From Iodidimonas muriae (GTDB lineage: Bacteria; Pseudomonadota; Alphaproteobacteria; Sphingomonadales; Rhodothalassiaceae), in contig NZ_BMOV01000005.1 of NCBI RefSeq assembly GCF_014647255.1, positions 174,579 through 238,578 on the forward strand: 64,000 nucleotides of DNA, given 5' to 3'. The position numbers and the translations under genes are program-made. Below the pieces are notes generated by a model. It did no database searches, had not been told where the DNA came from, and saw only the letters and a list, made by a program, of their open reading frames with translations. Below, one piece after another: positions 42,180-51,810 of the stretch (position 1 is its first letter; every line of letters begins with the position of its first letter).

Positions 42180-42635
42180 ATGACAGAAAAAACTCTCTCC
42201 CCCATGGAAATCGCTTTTTTAGAGGCAGAACAAGCCGCTGCCGGTGGCGAAGTGCCGGTGGGGGCGGTGATTGCCGATTCGTCGGGCGCGGTGATATCAA
42301 GGGCGGGAAACCGGGTCTTGACGCTGAAAGACCCCACCGCCCATGCGGAAATGCTGGCGATTCGGGATGCGGCGCGGATTTTGGGATCGGAACGCCTGAT
42401 CGGCTGCGATCTTTATGTGACATTAGAGCCATGCGCCATGTGCGCTCAGGCCATCAGTTTTGCACGGATTCGCAGGCTTTATTATGGGGCCGAGGATATA
42501 AAAGGCGGCGGCGTGCGGTATGGCGCGCGGGTATTTTCCCATGCCACCTGCCATCACAAGCCCGATATTTATGCCGGATTTTCCGAGCAACGCGCATCAC
42601 GGCTTTTGAAAGACTTCTTCAAATCAAGACGCTAG
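42180..42635 (+). CDS. tadA: tRNA-specific adenosine deaminase
   Basis: 151 residues. The zinc and catalytic sites are TAHAEML (HAE) and LEPCAMCAQ (PCxxC). GEVPVGAVIAD and a closing SEQRASRLLKDFF are standard for TadA. It converts A34 of tRNA-Arg(ACG) to inosine. ATG 42180 is preferred over longer frames because the upstream residues are not family-like. It is divergent from rluB. Confidence 0.96.
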   Translation: MTEKTLSPMEIAFLEAEQAAAGGEVPVGAVIADSSGAVISRAGNRVLTLKDPTAHAEMLAIRDAARILGSERLIGCDLYVTLEPCAMCAQAISFARIRRLYYGAEDIKGGGVRYGARVFSHATCHHKPDIYAGFSEQRASRLLKDFFKSRR

Positions 42636-42696
42636 GCCGTGAAAGCATAGATCATGCCTCTTCACGTTTATGGGTTTCCGGCCTAGGATAGATCTT

Positions 42697-44046
42697 ATGG
42701 AGCAAGAGCTTTCCTCTTTCGATCATTTGCGTGACCTGCTCGATCAGGTGCTGATCTGGCTGGGAAGCGATTTATTTGCCTATGCCAGCCTTGCGCAATT
42801 CGCGGTGATTGCCCTGTCCCTTGGCTTGTCCTGGTTGCTGGCAGGCGCTTTGCGGAAATTGCTTGGCGGGGTGCATCTTGAAGTGCCGATTTTGGCCCGT
42901 ATTGCACCGTTTTTCTCTCCGCTGACGGTGCCGGCCTTTGCCTTGCTGTTGATCGCAACGGCGGGTGTGGTGGCCGAAGAATTCACCCTTCCAACCTATT
43001 TATTCGATATTGCCACCAGCCTTTTGACTGCATGGCTGGTTATTCGCTTTGCCGTTAATTTCATCCGCTCCCAGGCTTTGCGACGGCTTGTGGCCAGTGT
43101 GGCGTGGTTGATTGCGGCTTTGAATATTGTGGGATTGCTGGACCCGATCACCCGCACCCTTGGGGCGGCGCGCTTTTCCGTCGGGGATGTGTCGATTTCC
43201 CTATTGTCGATCATCAATGGGTTGCTGGCGTTTTTTCTGCTGATTTGGCTGGCTTTGGCGGCGTCTCGCTTGCTGGAAAACCGGGTGGATGCGTTAAGCG
43301 ATGTGAACCCGTCGGCCCGGGAATTGGTGAAAAAACTGGCGCGTATTGCGCTGGTCATTCTGGCGGTGATGATTGCGTTCAATGCCACGGGCGTTGATTT
43401 GACGGCACTGGCGGTCTTTTCCGGTGCCTTGGGTGTGGGGCTTGGGTTTGGCCTTCAAAAAGTGGTGGCGAATTTTGTATCCGGCGTGATCTTGTTGATG
43501 GATCGGTCCATCAAGCCCGGCGATGTGATCGAAACGCAGGGCACCTATGGGTGGATCAATCATTTAGGGGCGCGTTATACCTCGATCATCACCCGCGACG
43601 GGACGGAATTTCTGGTCCCCAATGAGGATATGATCACGCAATCAGTGATCAATTGGTCCTTCTCTGACAGGCGTGTACGCCGGAAAATCCCCATTTCTGT
43701 GAGCTATGAATGTGATTTGCGCAAGGCCATGTCTTTGATGGAAGAAGCCGCGCACGATATTCATCGGGTTCTGAAATCCCCCCCGCCCGCTGCCCGTTTA
43801 ATGGGCTTTGGCGATAATGGCGTGGATTTGGAATTGCGCTTGTGGATTGAAGATCCGCAGTCCGGCGTGGTGAATGTGGCCAGCGAAGTGATGCTGGCCA
43901 TTTGGGACGCTTTCCATAAAGAAGGGATCGATTTTCCCTTCCCGCAACGGGTGGTGCATTTTGCCAATGCCACGCCCCCTAAAGAATCAGTAGCTCCGTC
44001 TAATGAAGAACAAGACCCCGGTTCGGATGCGGGAAAAAAATCCTAA
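42697..44046 (+). CDS. MscS-family mechanosensitive channel
   Basis: 449 residues from ATG 42697. Five or six N-terminal hydrophobic segments precede the MscS pore helix and beta domain (ALGVGLGFGLQKVVANFVSGVILLMDRSIKPGDVIE), followed by DGTEFLVPNEDMITQSVINWS and a C-terminal alpha/beta domain. It is larger than E. coli MscS (286 residues), with an extended sensor region. It should open under membrane tension during hypo-osmotic shock. It ends 4 bp inside the convergent hydrolase gene. Confidence 0.93.
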   Translation: MEQELSSFDHLRDLLDQVLIWLGSDLFAYASLAQFAVIALSLGLSWLLAGALRKLLGGVHLEVPILARIAPFFSPLTVPAFALLLIATAGVVAEEFTLPTYLFDIATSLLTAWLVIRFAVNFIRSQALRRLVASVAWLIAALNIVGLLDPITRTLGAARFSVGDVSISLLSIINGLLAFFLLIWLALAASRLLENRVDALSDVNPSARELVKKLARIALVILAVMIAFNATGVDLTALAVFSGALGVGLGFGLQKVVANFVSGVILLMDRSIKPGDVIETQGTYGWINHLGARYTSIITRDGTEFLVPNEDMITQSVINWSFSDRRVRRKIPISVSYECDLRKAMSLMEEAAHDIHRVLKSPPPAARLMGFGDNGVDLELRLWIEDPQSGVVNVASEVMLAIWDAFHKEGIDFPFPQRVVHFANATPPKESVAPSNEEQDPGSDAGKKS

Positions 44047-44840
44047 AGCCGTTTGGCAAGGTCCAGAAAGTCGATAATCATCGCATTGACCTGACGGGGC
44101 ATGACCCGGTGGTTGAAATGCCCGGTGCCAATAGTGCGGCCCCAAAAACAATAGGGGGCATGGGCGCGAATATCTTCTTCGCGGTTTTGCGGGCGGTCGG
44201 CATTGATGAAGGCCAATGGGCGCTGTACCCGCTCCAATGCCTTGGTGGCATCATAGGCGATAATTCCATCCCACGTTTTAAGGGCGGCTTCATCATCTGT
44301 ACGCCGCGCAATGTCTTGCACTTCTTGTGACAGATTTTCCGGATCGGTTTTGCGAAAAAATACCTTATTGCTCAAAATCGCCTGCGCCGCTTCGCGCCCC
44401 ATATCGTGCATCATCTTGCGGGTACGGGTGAGGGATTTCAGAAGCGCCGGGGTTTTTATCATCGGCGCGGGGTCGATCAAAAGAGCGCAGGGATGGCGGC
44501 TTTCGTTATCTGCCAACAGTTCCAAAGCCAGTAATCCGCCCAAGCTGTGCCCGATCAGCGCTGCCTTTTCGATCTTCAGGGCGGAGATAAATGCACGCAG
44601 GCGATCACGATAAAAATCGACGCTGTAATCGGCGTTGGGGACCGCTTCGCTGTCGCCATGGCCGGGCAGGTCAAGGGCGATACAGCGGTGGGTTTTTGAA
44701 AGCTCCATGATCTGGTAGCGAAAGGTGCTGCGGTCCGATGTCCAGCCATGCAGGAACAAAATCGGCTCGGCATCTTTGGGCCCTATGGCCTCATAAGCGA
44801 TAATGGCCCCTTCGATGGATCGTTTCGACGGCCTTGCCAT
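44043..44840 (-). CDS. alpha/beta hydrolase
   Basis: 265 residues. LFLHGWTSDRSTF holds the oxyanion region, IALDLPGHGDSE follows, and ALIGHSLGGLLALELL gives the nucleophile Ser in GHSLG. The Asp lies near INADRPQNREED and the His in TIGTGHFNHRV. The substrate is unknown. The start is 3 bp after the stop of the APH-fold kinase gene, so the two form one operon. Confidence 0.9.
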   Translation of the reverse strand: MARPSKRSIEGAIIAYEAIGPKDAEPILFLHGWTSDRSTFRYQIMELSKTHRCIALDLPGHGDSEAVPNADYSVDFYRDRLRAFISALKIEKAALIGHSLGGLLALELLADNESRHPCALLIDPAPMIKTPALLKSLTRTRKMMHDMGREAAQAILSNKVFFRKTDPENLSQEVQDIARRTDDEAALKTWDGIIAYDATKALERVQRPLAFINADRPQNREEDIRAHAPYCFWGRTIGTGHFNHRVMPRQVNAMIIDFLDLAKRL

Positions 44841-44842
44841 GC

Positions 44843-45919
44843 TCAGGCACTTTCCTTGATCTGGTTCCAGGCCAGTTCTGCCAAGGGTTCGCACATCTGG
44901 CCTTGGGCGGCGGCATGCTTGCTGGCGGCCGTGCCGCGTTTCACCCGACCCAAAATGCCATGTAAAATGGCGGCCAAGCGGAACATATTGAAGGCCACAT
45001 AGAAATTCATGTGTCCGTCGGGGATCATGTCGCGGCCCGTTCGGGCGCAATAGCGGGCGATATAGTCTTGCTCGGACGGGATATTGAGTGCCTTGAGATC
45101 GGCCCCCAAAAGTCCGGTGAACCCTTGGGGGGGCATGCGGTACATCATCAGATGATAGGAAAAATCGGCCAGCGGATGGCCCAGGGTAGAGAGCTCCCAA
45201 TCCAGAATGGCCCGCACTTTCGGTTCTTCCTTGTCGAAGATCAGATTGTCGATGCGGAAATCGCCATGCACGATGGCGGTATCATCGCCGGGGGGGATAT
45301 TGTCGGGCAGCCATTGTACCAACCGGTCCATGGCGTCGAAGCGTCCCGCTTCTTCATCCTGTTCATATTGTCCGGACCAGCGGGCAATCTGGCGGGCGAA
45401 ATAATTTCCCGGCTTGCCATAATCGCCAAGGCCGATGGCTGCGGGGTCCACCATGTGCAATGTGGCAATCGTCTCGTTCATGGCGTCGAACAAGGCGGCG
45501 CGTTCGGTGTTTCCCACTTGCGGGATTGCGGCATCCCAGAAAATCCGCCCCTCCACACAATCCATGATGTAAAACCATGTGCCGATTATGGACTCATCGG
45601 TACAAAGCGCGTAGGTGCGTGCAACAGGAACGTCGCTATGCTGGCCAAGGGCGGTGATAACGCGATATTCCCGATCCACCGCATGGGCGGATTTCAGCAA
45701 TTTCCCCGGCGGTTTGCGGCGCAGCACATAGCGCTTTCCCGCGCCATCGGTCAAAAGATAGGTGGGGTTGGATTGCCCGCCTTTGAACTGGTCCACCTTC
45801 AAGCCTTTGGTGAAGCCGGCAACATGCCCGATCATATAACGCTCAAGCGCTGCCTCATCAAAGCGGTGGCGCTCCCGCACCTCCATGGTCCCTGAAAACT
45901 GCTCTTGGCGGCTGGTCAT
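44843..45919 (-). CDS. aminoglycoside-phosphotransferase-fold kinase (ACAD10/11 N-domain-like)
   Basis: 358 residues from ATG 45919, with GGAGAT upstream. GKRYVLRRKPPGKLL provides the ATP Lys, VHGDFRIDNLIFD the catalytic loop and ILDWELSTLGHPLADF the metal Asp. This subfamily resembles the kinase half of ACAD10/11, which phosphorylates hydroxyacyl-CoAs in fatty-acid catabolism. It is not likely to be an antibiotic-resistance enzyme. The operon partner is a hydrolase. Confidence 0.88.
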   Translation of the reverse strand: MTSRQEQFSGTMEVRERHRFDEAALERYMIGHVAGFTKGLKVDQFKGGQSNPTYLLTDGAGKRYVLRRKPPGKLLKSAHAVDREYRVITALGQHSDVPVARTYALCTDESIIGTWFYIMDCVEGRIFWDAAIPQVGNTERAALFDAMNETIATLHMVDPAAIGLGDYGKPGNYFARQIARWSGQYEQDEEAGRFDAMDRLVQWLPDNIPPGDDTAIVHGDFRIDNLIFDKEEPKVRAILDWELSTLGHPLADFSYHLMMYRMPPQGFTGLLGADLKALNIPSEQDYIARYCARTGRDMIPDGHMNFYVAFNMFRLAAILHGILGRVKRGTAASKHAAAQGQMCEPLAELAWNQIKESA

Positions 45920-46020
45920 GGTCGGGATCTCCGCATTGATTGAGGGTGCCTGTTGTTTAGCATGATTGTCCGTATGAAAAGCCTGCCGGTTTTTGGAAGG
46001 CCGCAGGTTTTGAAGATGAT

Positions 46021-47289
46021 CTATTTTAGTGCCCGCCAGCCGATGTCGGATCGACAAAAGCCTTGCGGCCACTGGATTTGGTCAATGGCGGCATAGGCCC
46101 GCTCTTTTGCCTCGGCCACGGTTTTTCCCGAAGCGGTAATATTGAGCACTCGTCCGCCAATGGCCACAATCTCTCCATTTCGGGATCGTTGTGTTCCGGC
46201 ATGGAAAATCTCCACATCCGGCATTTGAGACGCTGCATCCAATCCTTTGATCACCGAGCCTTTTTCATATGTGCCGGGATAGCCTTTTGTGGCCATCACC
46301 ACGGTAAGCACGGCCTCCTCGCGCCATTGAAGCGCCATGTCTGCCACACCACCATCAATGCAAGCCATCAAAGCGGGGACGATGTCCGATGCCAGACGCA
46401 TCATCAGAACCTGACATTCCGGATCGCCAAAGCGGGCATTATATTCGATGAGTTTCGGCCCTTCTTCGGTGATCATCAGCCCGGCATATAAAACCCCTTT
46501 ATAGGGGCAGCCTTCGGCCTTCATGGCGGCAAGGGTGGGGCGAATGATATCCGCCATCACACGGTCTTGCATGTCTGCATCAAGCACGGAGGCGGGGGAA
46601 TAGGCTCCCATACCGCCGGTATTGGGGCCGGTATCCCCGTCTCCGACACGCTTATGATCTTGTGCCCCCGCCAAAGGAAGGGCCGTATTACCATCCACAA
46701 GGGCAAAAAAGCTGGCTTCTTCGCCGTGCATGAACTCTTCAATGACCAGATCCGCGCCCGCCTCACCAAACTGCCCGCCCAGAATATCATCGATGGCAGT
46801 TTCTGCTTCATGCCGGCTTTCGGCGATGATGACACCTTTTCCCGCAGCCAGACCATCGGCCTTTATCACCAGCGGCAAGGCTTGTTTTACGGCATAGGCT
46901 TTGGCATCGGCGGCCTTTTGAAAGCGGCCATAACGGGCTGTGGGGATTTGGTATTTGGCACATAGATCTTTGGTGAAGCCCTTGGACCCTTCCAGACGTG
47001 CCGCCTTTGCCGAAGGGCCAAAGGCTTTGATGCCAAGGGCGCTTAGATGATCCACCAAGCCTGCCACCAGGGGGGCTTCGGGGCCAATAACCACAAGGCC
47101 GATTTTTTTGGCGAAGCAAAAGTCTGCCACGGCGTCATGGTCTAAGGCATCCAGCGTGACACATTGAGCGATGGCTTCGATTCCCCCATTGCCGGGGGCG
47201 CAATAAAGCTGTTGGCATAAGGGAGATTTTAAAAGGGCCCAGCAAAGGGCATGTTCCCGCCCGCCCGATCCGATAACGAGGATATTCAC
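46021..47289 (-). CDS. purD: phosphoribosylamine-glycine ligase
   Basis: 422 residues from GTG 47289, with AAGGAGA 8 nt upstream. MNILVIGSGGREHALCWAL (glycine and PRA site), GPEAPLVAGLVDHL, LVIKADGLAAGKGVIIA (ATP grasp), GPNTGGMGAYSPA and EYNARFGDPECQV are diagnostic. It catalyses the second step of de novo purine synthesis. It is monocistronic here, divergent from xseA. Confidence 0.97.
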   Translation of the reverse strand: MNILVIGSGGREHALCWALLKSPLCQQLYCAPGNGGIEAIAQCVTLDALDHDAVADFCFAKKIGLVVIGPEAPLVAGLVDHLSALGIKAFGPSAKAARLEGSKGFTKDLCAKYQIPTARYGRFQKAADAKAYAVKQALPLVIKADGLAAGKGVIIAESRHEAETAIDDILGGQFGEAGADLVIEEFMHGEEASFFALVDGNTALPLAGAQDHKRVGDGDTGPNTGGMGAYSPASVLDADMQDRVMADIIRPTLAAMKAEGCPYKGVLYAGLMITEEGPKLIEYNARFGDPECQVLMMRLASDIVPALMACIDGGVADMALQWREEAVLTVVMATKGYPGTYEKGSVIKGLDAASQMPDVEIFHAGTQRSRNGEIVAIGGRVLNITASGKTVAEAKERAYAAIDQIQWPQGFCRSDIGWRALK

Positions 47290-47437
47290 CCAGATCGTCT
47301 CCTTGATCATCACAGCGATTGATGCATGTTATCTTTGGCACCGGACCCTATCGACCCCGGCCATGGCTGACAAGCGCCGACCATTTTTTAACGATCCTTG
47401 ATTGATGCCAAGGTCCAATAGGTCTTAAACAAGTGGC

Positions 47438-48892
47438 ATGACAAACGCGCGAGAAAATATTCACGAATATACGGTATCCGAACTGTCCGGTGCTTTAAAG
47501 CGCACGGTGGAAGACAGCTTTGGCCATGTGCGGGTGCGCGCCGAGCTTTCCGGCGTGAAATTGCATAGCTCGGGGCATCTTTATCTTAGTCTCAAGGACG
47601 ACAGTGCCACCATGGATGGTGTGTGCTGGCGCGGCAATGTTTCAAGATTGAGCTTTCGGCCCGAAGACGGGTTGGAAGTCATTGCCACAGGTAAACTCAC
47701 CACCTATGCGGCGCGCTCCAAATATCAGCTTGTGATCGACCATATGGAACCGGCGGGCGCGGGCGCTTTGATGGCGCTTTTGGAAGAGCGCAAAAAAAAG
47801 CTGGCCGCCGAAGGGTTGTTTGATGCGGAGCGCAAAAAGCCGCTCCCCTATTTGCCGCAGGTGATCGCCGTTGTCACATCGCCCACGGGGGCGGTGATTC
47901 GGGATATTTTGCACCGCTTGGCAGATCGCTTTCCCCGCCATGTGATTGTGTGGCCCGTGCCCGTTCAGGGGGAGGGGGCGGCGCAAAAGGTGGCCGATGC
48001 GGTGCGCGGCTTTAACGCTTTGGCGCAAAAGGGTGCAATTCCCAAACCCGATATGATGATTGTGGCGCGGGGCGGTGGCTCTGTTGAAGATTTATGGGCC
48101 TTCAATGAAGAAGTGGTGGTGCGGGCTGTGGCCGAAAGCATCATTCCGGTGATTTCCGCCGTGGGCCATGAAACCGACACCACATTGATAGATTTTGTTT
48201 CTGACAAACGCGCCCCAACGCCCACGGCAGCGGCGGAAATCGCTGTGCCGGTGCGCGCGGATCTGATGGCGCATGTGGCCCAATTGGATAGCCGCCTGAC
48301 TGGCGCCCGGATGCGATATTTTGAACGCATGAACGAGCGGATTGCGGGGCTTGCGCGTGGTTTGCCAAAGCCTGCGGATATGCTGGGGGCTTTGCGTCAA
48401 CGCCTTGATGATCTGGTCGATCGCTTGCCAAGGGCCTTGCGGCATGTGGCTCTTGATCAAAGAGCGAAATTGGGACGGCTGGAGGGCAGCTTGCGCCCAA
48501 ACGGCTTGCGCCAGATGGTGGCCTATAAACGACAGGAAGCGCAGGCAATTTCCCGCCGTCTTGACCCGGCCCTTGAGCGCAGCCTGTCCGATGGACGGCA
48601 GCGCCTGTCCGCAGCCGCGCGGTTATTGGAAACACTAAGCTATCAAGGTGTTCTGGCCCGCGGCTATGCGGTGCTGCGGGATGCAAAGGGGGTGCCTGTG
48701 CAGCATAGCGGTGCCTTGCTGCCGGGCATGGGTGTGGAAGCGGTACTGCAAGATGGCCGCGCCTGGTTGATGGTTCAAGAGGCCGCTGCATCAAAAGCAC
48801 CGGGCCCCAAGGCCAAATCGAAGTCTAAGCCAAAACCAAAACCAAAACCGAAGCCGGAAGGCGTGGTGCCCAAGCAAGGCACGTTGCTTTAA
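47438..48892 (+). CDS. xseA: exodeoxyribonuclease VII large subunit
   Basis: 484 residues. The N-terminal OB fold (VRVRAELSGVKLHSSGHLYLSLKD) is followed by the catalytic region (LPYLPQVIAVVTSPTGAVIRDI, ARGGGSVEDLWAFNEE, SAVGHETDTTLIDFVSDKRAPTPTAAAE) and a long helical arm. The C-terminal ~35 residues are a Lys/Pro repeat tail encoded by a short tandem CCAAAA-type repeat near 48830-48855. It degrades single-stranded DNA to oligonucleotides with XseB, which is not in this window. Confidence 0.96.
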   Translation: MTNARENIHEYTVSELSGALKRTVEDSFGHVRVRAELSGVKLHSSGHLYLSLKDDSATMDGVCWRGNVSRLSFRPEDGLEVIATGKLTTYAARSKYQLVIDHMEPAGAGALMALLEERKKKLAAEGLFDAERKKPLPYLPQVIAVVTSPTGAVIRDILHRLADRFPRHVIVWPVPVQGEGAAQKVADAVRGFNALAQKGAIPKPDMMIVARGGGSVEDLWAFNEEVVVRAVAESIIPVISAVGHETDTTLIDFVSDKRAPTPTAAAEIAVPVRADLMAHVAQLDSRLTGARMRYFERMNERIAGLARGLPKPADMLGALRQRLDDLVDRLPRALRHVALDQRAKLGRLEGSLRPNGLRQMVAYKRQEAQAISRRLDPALERSLSDGRQRLSAAARLLETLSYQGVLARGYAVLRDAKGVPVQHSGALLPGMGVEAVLQDGRAWLMVQEAAASKAPGPKAKSKSKPKPKPKPKPEGVVPKQGTLL

Positions 48893-49038
48893 GGTCCGTT
48901 TCCAAGGACCACGCACAAAAATGATTTGACCGATCCTTTTTCCCGTGACCATAGGCGGGAAGCCATATCCCCATAAGCCCGCTTTCGGTAGAATCGGGAG
49001 GGCGGATGGGGCGGCATCATTAACAGTCGAGAACGTTT

Positions 49039-50454
49039 GTGGGCAGCATCAAATATCAAAGCGACGATCAAGGACGCGACTGGTTGCAAGCCAGATTGAA
49101 GCGCCATTTAAGCGAGCTTATACGCTTGGCCGCGCCGTCCATGACATCGCGGCTGGGGATGCTGGCCCTTGGCTTTGTCGATACGGTGATGGTGGGGCGC
49201 TATGCCACCCGTGAACTTGCTTGGCTATCTTTGGCCAACCGGTCGGTGATTTCCTTCCTGCTGGTGGTGGGCATCGGGCTGCTGATGGGCGTGGTGGTCT
49301 ATACGGCATCTGCTTTCGGCAGGGATGACGAGCGGGAATGTGGCCGGATCTGGCGGCGGTCCATGCCTTATGCCTTATGGATTGGCGGAGGCATGCTGGC
49401 CTTGTCTTTGCCCGCGCATATCTGGATGGATTGGTTGGCCAGCGATCCGGTGATCGCCGAAGAATCCGCCAAGCTGGTGGTTATCCTGGGGCTTGGATTG
49501 CCCGCGCATTTGATCTTTTTTTGTTGCACAGGATTTCTGGAAGGTATTCGCAGGCCAATGATCCCCATGGTGGCGCTGATTGTGGGCAATGGGGTGAATG
49601 TGATTTTGAATTATAGCCTTGTTTATGGCCATTTCGGTGCGCCGGAAATGGGGGCTGCCGGGTCGGCGCTCACCAGTACCTTGGTCCGCTGGATTTTGGC
49701 GGCGTTGCTGCTGGCCTATCTTTGGTATTCCCCAACCATGGAGCGCTTTGGGCTGCGCATATCCCATGGGCAAAGCTGGAAGGAGTGGGCGCGGCAGCGC
49801 ACCATCGGATATGCCTCGGCGGTAAGCATCGGGGCGGAAGTGGGGGCCTTTGCGGGCTTGGCGGTGATCGCCGAGAAACTGGGGGCCTTTATCTTGGCGG
49901 GGCAGGAAATCGTGTTCAATGTCATGACGGTGCCGTTCATGATCTCGGTGGGAATCGGGTCGGCAACGGCCGTGCGCGTCGGCATCAGCCATGGGCGTGG
50001 CGATCCTGCGGACACCGGCCTTGCAGGATGGACGGGCTTGGGGGCTTCCGTCATTTTCCTCAGTTTTTCTGCGGTGTTTGTTTTCCTGTTTCCCGAATGG
50101 CTTTTTGCCCTTCATTCCGATGATATGCGCCTTGCGGCCATCACGGTTCCGGCAATCATGTTTATCGCCTATGTCACGGTGTTTGACGGCGGTCAGTCTG
50201 TGGTTTCCATGGCCCTGCGTGGCCTTGGCGAAACATGGTGGCCCACAGCCATTCAGGCGGTGGCCTATTTGATGCTAATGCTTCCCCTGTCCTGGTATCT
50301 GGCTGTGGATATGGATCGTGGGCTGATCGGGTTGTTGGAAGCCACATTGATCGCCAGTATTTTCTCGGTGGTCGCCCAGTCTGTGCGTTTCTGGTGGCTG
50401 ACAGGGCGGGAAAAAGCCTTTGAAAACAAGGCCCCCCAAAAAGACGAGGCATAA
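49039..50454 (+). CDS. MATE-family multidrug/toxin efflux transporter
   Basis: 471 residues with about 12 hydrophobic segments. [27 protein letters not shown] and [28 protein letters not shown] are MATE signatures, as is [19 protein letters not shown] in the second half. It should exchange Na+ or H+ for cationic compounds. The start is GTG 49039 without a strong ribosome site. The substrate is unknown. Confidence 0.92.
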   Translation: MGSIKYQSDDQGRDWLQARLKRHLSELIRLAAPSMTSRLGMLALGFVDTVMVGRYATRELAWLSLANRSVISFLLVVGIGLLMGVVVYTASAFGRDDERECGRIWRRSMPYALWIGGGMLALSLPAHIWMDWLASDPVIAEESAKLVVILGLGLPAHLIFFCCTGFLEGIRRPMIPMVALIVGNGVNVILNYSLVYGHFGAPEMGAAGSALTSTLVRWILAALLLAYLWYSPTMERFGLRISHGQSWKEWARQRTIGYASAVSIGAEVGAFAGLAVIAEKLGAFILAGQEIVFNVMTVPFMISVGIGSATAVRVGISHGRGDPADTGLAGWTGLGASVIFLSFSAVFVFLFPEWLFALHSDDMRLAAITVPAIMFIAYVTVFDGGQSVVSMALRGLGETWWPTAIQAVAYLMLMLPLSWYLAVDMDRGLIGLLEATLIASIFSVVAQSVRFWWLTGREKAFENKAPQKDEA

Positions 50455-50480
50455 TCTTTTCGCAGGTTCACATATTTCAA

Positions 50481-50508
50481 TTGACAGTCGGTTTTTGATC
50501 CTTAGTTT
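50481..50508 (+). promoter_or_regulatory. predicted promoter of serC-serA
   Basis: TTGACA (50481-50486) followed after 15-16 bp by TTAGTT/TAGTTT. The predicted start point lies just before the two-hairpin leader. The -10 match is modest. Confidence 0.45.
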
Positions 50509-50521
50509 CTCAGGTGGGCCA

Positions 50522-50560
50522 CGCCTCCCCAACGAGGCGCGCGCTCTCTGTAAGGAGAGG
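50522..50560 (+). ncRNA. serC leader RNA, two-hairpin cis-regulatory element
   Basis: Hairpin 1 is CGCCTC / GAGGCG with a CCCAAC loop (50522-50539). Hairpin 2 (50544-50559) pairs CTCTCT with GGAGAG around a GUAA tetraloop and hides the AGGAGAGG ribosome site of serC. The arrangement agrees with the serC RNA motif described upstream of serC in alphaproteobacteria, thought to control serine biosynthesis. The ligand, if any, is unknown. Confidence 0.65.
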
Positions 50561-50566
50561 ATATAT

Positions 50567-51730
50567 ATGAAACCGACCATCCGTCCTGCGCGGCCCCTGT
50601 TTTCATCAGGGCCATGCGCAAAGCGTCCGGGCTGGACACCCGCCGTTCTCAAAGACGCGCCTATCGGGCGTTCGCATCGCTCGAAACCGGGCAAGGCGAA
50701 GCTCTCCCAAGCCATTGAAAAAACCCGTGCGATCCTGGGCGTTCCCAAGGATTATCATATCGGCATTGTTCCCGCTTCCGATACCGGTGCTGTGGAATTG
50801 GCGCTGTGGAATTTTCTGGGCGCCCGCCCGGTGGATATGTTGGCATGGGAAAGTTTTGGCAGTGGCTGGATCACCGATGTGGTGAAACAGTTGAAGCTCG
50901 CCAATGCCCGTGTGATGACCGCAGATTATGGCGATATTGTTGATCTGGCGCAGGTGAACCCCGACCATGATGTGGTGTTCACATGGAATGGCACCACATC
51001 GGGCGTCAGGGTTCCCCATGGAGACTGGATCGCTAAAGACCGTGCAGGGCTGACCATATGCGATGCCACATCGGCGGTCTTTGCGCAGGATCTTCCTTGG
51101 GACAAGCTGGATGTGACCACCTTTTCCTGGCAAAAAGTGCTGGGGGGAGAGGCCGCCCACGGGGTGCTGATTCTATCGCCGCGTGCGGTGGAGCGGCTGG
51201 AAAGCTACAGCCCGCCTTGGCCGCTTCCGAAGATTTTCCGCATCAAGAAAGACGGGCGGTTGAACGCCGGGATTTTCCGGGGCGAGACAATCAACACGCC
51301 CTCCATGTTGTGCGTGGAAGATTATCTCGATGCGCTTGGCTGGGCGGACGGGCTTGGCGGTCTGGATGCCCTGATAGGCCGTGCCGATGCCAATCTGGCG
51401 GTGCTGACGGCGTGGATCGCCGAGCGCGACTGGGTGGATTTTCTGGCGAATGATGCGGCGATCCGGTCCAATACATCGGTGTGCCTGAAGATCGTCGATC
51501 CATGGTTCACATCCCTTGATGCGGAGGCGCAGGCCCGGATCGCGAAAGCCATTGCCGGCCTTCTGGATGGCGAAGGGGTGGCTTTCGATATTGGCGGCTA
51601 CCGCGATGCACCACCGGGTTTGCGTATCTGGTGCGGGGCCACTGTGGAGCGTGCGGATATTGCAGCTCTTGTGCCATGGCTCGATTGGGCTTTTGCCAAA
51701 GTCAAGGCCGACCACGCCCAGGCTGCCTGA
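50567..51730 (+). CDS. serC: phosphoserine aminotransferase
   Basis: 387 residues from ATG 50567 directly after the leader hairpin. [20 protein letters not shown] at the start and [20 protein letters not shown] (PLP Lys) mark the alphaproteobacterial SerC type. It makes 3-phosphoserine from 3-phosphohydroxypyruvate and may also act in pyridoxal synthesis. serA follows 80 bp downstream, so the two probably form a serine operon under the leader RNA. Confidence 0.96.
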   Translation: MKPTIRPARPLFSSGPCAKRPGWTPAVLKDAPIGRSHRSKPGKAKLSQAIEKTRAILGVPKDYHIGIVPASDTGAVELALWNFLGARPVDMLAWESFGSGWITDVVKQLKLANARVMTADYGDIVDLAQVNPDHDVVFTWNGTTSGVRVPHGDWIAKDRAGLTICDATSAVFAQDLPWDKLDVTTFSWQKVLGGEAAHGVLILSPRAVERLESYSPPWPLPKIFRIKKDGRLNAGIFRGETINTPSMLCVEDYLDALGWADGLGGLDALIGRADANLAVLTAWIAERDWVDFLANDAAIRSNTSVCLKIVDPWFTSLDAEAQARIAKAIAGLLDGEGVAFDIGGYRDAPPGLRIWCGATVERADIAALVPWLDWAFAKVKADHAQAA

Positions 51731-51810
51731 ACCGCGTTTTTTGCGCGTTTCTCCCTTCGTATTTTGATGATCCGAGGCGCTTGAAGCAGCCCGATCCAAA
51801 GGACAAATTC

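Noticed and set aside
44843..45919. Aminoglycoside resistance kinase
   Set aside because: The fold is shared, but the sequence resembles the ACAD10/11-type acyl kinases and it sits with a hydrolase. No mobile-element context is present.
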